DNA of 32,685 nucleotides, from assembly GCA_002494625.1 (NCBI GenBank), contig DACH01000005.1, forward strand, positions 187,713-220,397. The letters are read 5' to 3'. The position numbers were made by a program, and so were the translations under genes. The notes beneath the pieces are model-generated. The model was not told the origin of the DNA. It was given only the letters and a program-made list of their open reading frames with translations, and searched no databases. The DNA is from Archaeoglobus sp. UBA234. GTDB lineage: Archaea; Halobacteriota; Archaeoglobi; Archaeoglobales; Archaeoglobaceae. Positions 31,402 through 32,685 of this stretch are shown piece by piece; position 1 is the stretch's first letter; each line of letters opens with the position of its first letter.

Positions 31402-32553
31402 ATGGCGAGAATTCTGATTGTAGGTGGTGGTAGCGCAGGTATAATGACTGCTGCAAGACTTAGAAATGCTTTATCCATGGATGAAGCGGAGATCACTATT
31501 GTTGACAGAAGCGACAAACACTATTATCAGCCTGGATATACATTGATTCCCTTTGGTCTTGAGGAAGTCGAGAACCTGATAAAACCAATGAAAGATGTTA
31601 TCCCAGCAGGCTGCGATTTTATACAGGATGAAGTGGTCTCTTTTAACTTTGATAACAATTATGTTGAAACAAAGGGAGGAGAAAGGCTTGAGTATGACTA
31701 CTTAGTCTTGGCAACAGGAGCAAAACTGGTTATGGAGGAAATTGAAGGCCTTGCCGAAAATCTCTACAAGAACGGAATCCACACCTTTTATACACTTGAG
31801 GGGGCAGTTAAACTCAAGGAGGCTCTCGAGGAGTTTGAGGGAGGAGATTTCGTAACCGTCCAGGCACCAATTCCCTTCAAGTGCCCTGGTGCTCCGATAA
31901 AATTCACACTTCTTGCAGATGACTACTTCAGAAGAAAAGGTATCAGAAACAATGTTAACATAACCATCACATCTGCACTTCCGGCAATATTCTCACGAGA
32001 GCCCTATGCATCAAAGCTTGACGCAATGTTCAGAGATAGAAACATAAATACCAAGAGTGGCTTTACACCATCTGAGATCGATCCGGAGGAGAAAGTTGTC
32101 AGATCATGGGAAGGTGATGAACTACATTATGACCTCTTAGTCGTAGTGCCGCCAAATGAGGGAGAATCGATTTATGAAGGAACAGGGATTGCAGATGCCA
32201 CAAACTTCGTGATGGCAGACAAACACAAACTTCAGCTGGAGAAGTATCCGAATGTTTTTGTTCTCGGAGATTGTGCGAACTATCCCACATCCAAGACAGC
32301 ATCTGGGGCGAGAAAGCAGGCTGAAATTCTTGTTAAGAACCTCCTTGCTGTAATGAAGGGAGAAGAACCAAAGGCAAGATACACAGGACACATAATCTGT
32401 CCGATAATAACAAGATTTGGAAAAGCAATGTTTGCCGAATTTGATTATGAAAAATCGATCTCTCCAGCCCAGGAGATGTGGAGCAACTGGGTCATCAAGG
32501 TTTACATGCTCAGACCCATGTACTGGAGCCTGATGCTTAGAGGACTGCTGTAA
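31402..32553 (+). CDS. Sulfide:quinone oxidoreductase-like flavoprotein, 383 aa
   Basis: An FAD-dependent pyridine-nucleotide-disulfide family protein: ILIVGGGSAGIMTAARLRNAL, YLVLATGAK, and VFVLGDCANYPTSKTASGAR. Cys161 (PIPFKCPGAPIKF) and Cys333 (HIICPIITRFGKAMFAEFDY) match the two conserved redox cysteines of sulfide:quinone oxidoreductases; the third SQR cysteine is not apparent, so the exact type is uncertain. The amphipathic C-terminus (WVIKVYMLRPMYWSLMLRGLL) suits monotopic membrane association with quinone. The enzyme would oxidise sulfide to polysulfide while reducing quinone. It has its own promoter, opposite the CoADR-rhodanese operon, and the next gene starts 19 nt after its stop. 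Confidence 0.85.
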   Translation: MARILIVGGGSAGIMTAARLRNALSMDEAEITIVDRSDKHYYQPGYTLIPFGLEEVENLIKPMKDVIPAGCDFIQDEVVSFNFDNNYVETKGGERLEYDYLVLATGAKLVMEEIEGLAENLYKNGIHTFYTLEGAVKLKEALEEFEGGDFVTVQAPIPFKCPGAPIKFTLLADDYFRRKGIRNNVNITITSALPAIFSREPYASKLDAMFRDRNINTKSGFTPSEIDPEEKVVRSWEGDELHYDLLVVVPPNEGESIYEGTGIADATNFVMADKHKLQLEKYPNVFVLGDCANYPTSKTASGARKQAEILVKNLLAVMKGEEPKARYTGHIICPIITRFGKAMFAEFDYEKSISPAQEMWSNWVIKVYMLRPMYWSLMLRGLL

Positions 32554-32572
32554 CCCGCAAGGGGTGTTACTG

Positions 32573-32685
32573 ATGGAAAGCAAGACTTTGGGCTCTCTGG
32601 ACGGTGAGATCGTTTATACAATTGAGGCAACCAAGGATTTAATCCAGGAACTACTACCAAAGCTCAAAGAACTCTCAGAGGAACT
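32573..32685 (+). CDS. N-terminus of a probable DUF1641 protein, cut by window end
   Basis: ATG 32573 is preceded by GGGGTG at 32561-32566. The open frame reads MESKTLGSLDGEIVYTIEAT followed by KDLIQELLPKLKELSEE, then runs off the window. Leucine-rich short helices and the position directly after an SQR-like gene match DUF1641 proteins, which commonly accompany SQR. The call rests on neighbourhood and style; only about 37 residues are visible. Confidence 0.5.
   Translation, partial: MESKTLGSLDGEIVYTIEATKDLIQELLPKLKELSEE

Overview
This window looks like a chromosomal segment of a thermophilic euryarchaeon, most likely of the order Archaeoglobales. The grounds are an archaeal histone, a CCA-less tRNA-Thr, archaeal TATA boxes about 25 nt upstream of many starts (several genes apparently leaderless, including leaderless GTG starts), an archaeal-type TatC and Trm1, and abfD and sulfur-metabolism genes. 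The order-level assignment is inference from gene content and protein style; no database was searched.

Layout. (1) 1-3300 is an accessory region: a membrane zinc-ribbon protein cut by the window edge, a tiny zinc-ribbon gene coupled to a SWIM zinc-finger gene, an unknown cysteine-rich protein, a Swt1-like HEPN protein that stops just before its expected catalytic motif, and a tyrosine recombinase gene with an in-frame amber codon and a clipped C-terminal zinc ribbon. The last two are convergent and both appear truncated at the same spot. (2) 3300-6130 holds an MFS transporter, a PPC/DUF296 protein and a secreted zinc metalloprotease. (3) 6150-6780 is a graveyard of decayed defence genes (a type I restriction HsdR N-terminus and an MNT nucleotidyltransferase) immediately downstream of the 3' end of a tRNA-Thr. 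(4) 7070-13110 is core metabolism: tatC, ilvD, histone, icd and a PiT phosphate permease with its DUF47 partner. (5) 13249-20860 contains an ABC-2 exporter, a CARF-like winged-helix regulator, an acylphosphatase-hisF-MazG-pncB operon, a small winged-helix regulator and a trm1-THEP1 operon. (6) 20994-25261 is an abfD-type dehydratase opposite a sodium/solute symporter, its small membrane partner and an HTH_10 regulator, plausibly a uptake and degradation module for an organic acid. (7) 25423-28773 has a geranylgeranyl-reductase-family flavoprotein, a radical SAM protein, a DUF5612 ACT protein and a stand-alone Lrp ligand-binding domain. (8) 28830 to the end is a sulfur module: a CoA-disulfide-reductase/rhodanese fusion with an uncharacterised partner gene, divergent from a sulfide:quinone-oxidoreductase-like gene followed by a probable DUF1641 gene cut by the window end.

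The most notable signals are the reciprocal HEPN/integrase truncation, the restriction and toxin-antitoxin relics beside tRNA-Thr, the stand-alone CARF-like regulator whose promoter shares a 17-nt sequence with the promoter in front of the sulfur flavoprotein operon, and a perfect 22-bp palindrome at that second promoter. I did not find a CRISPR array, an intact insertion sequence or an rRNA gene.
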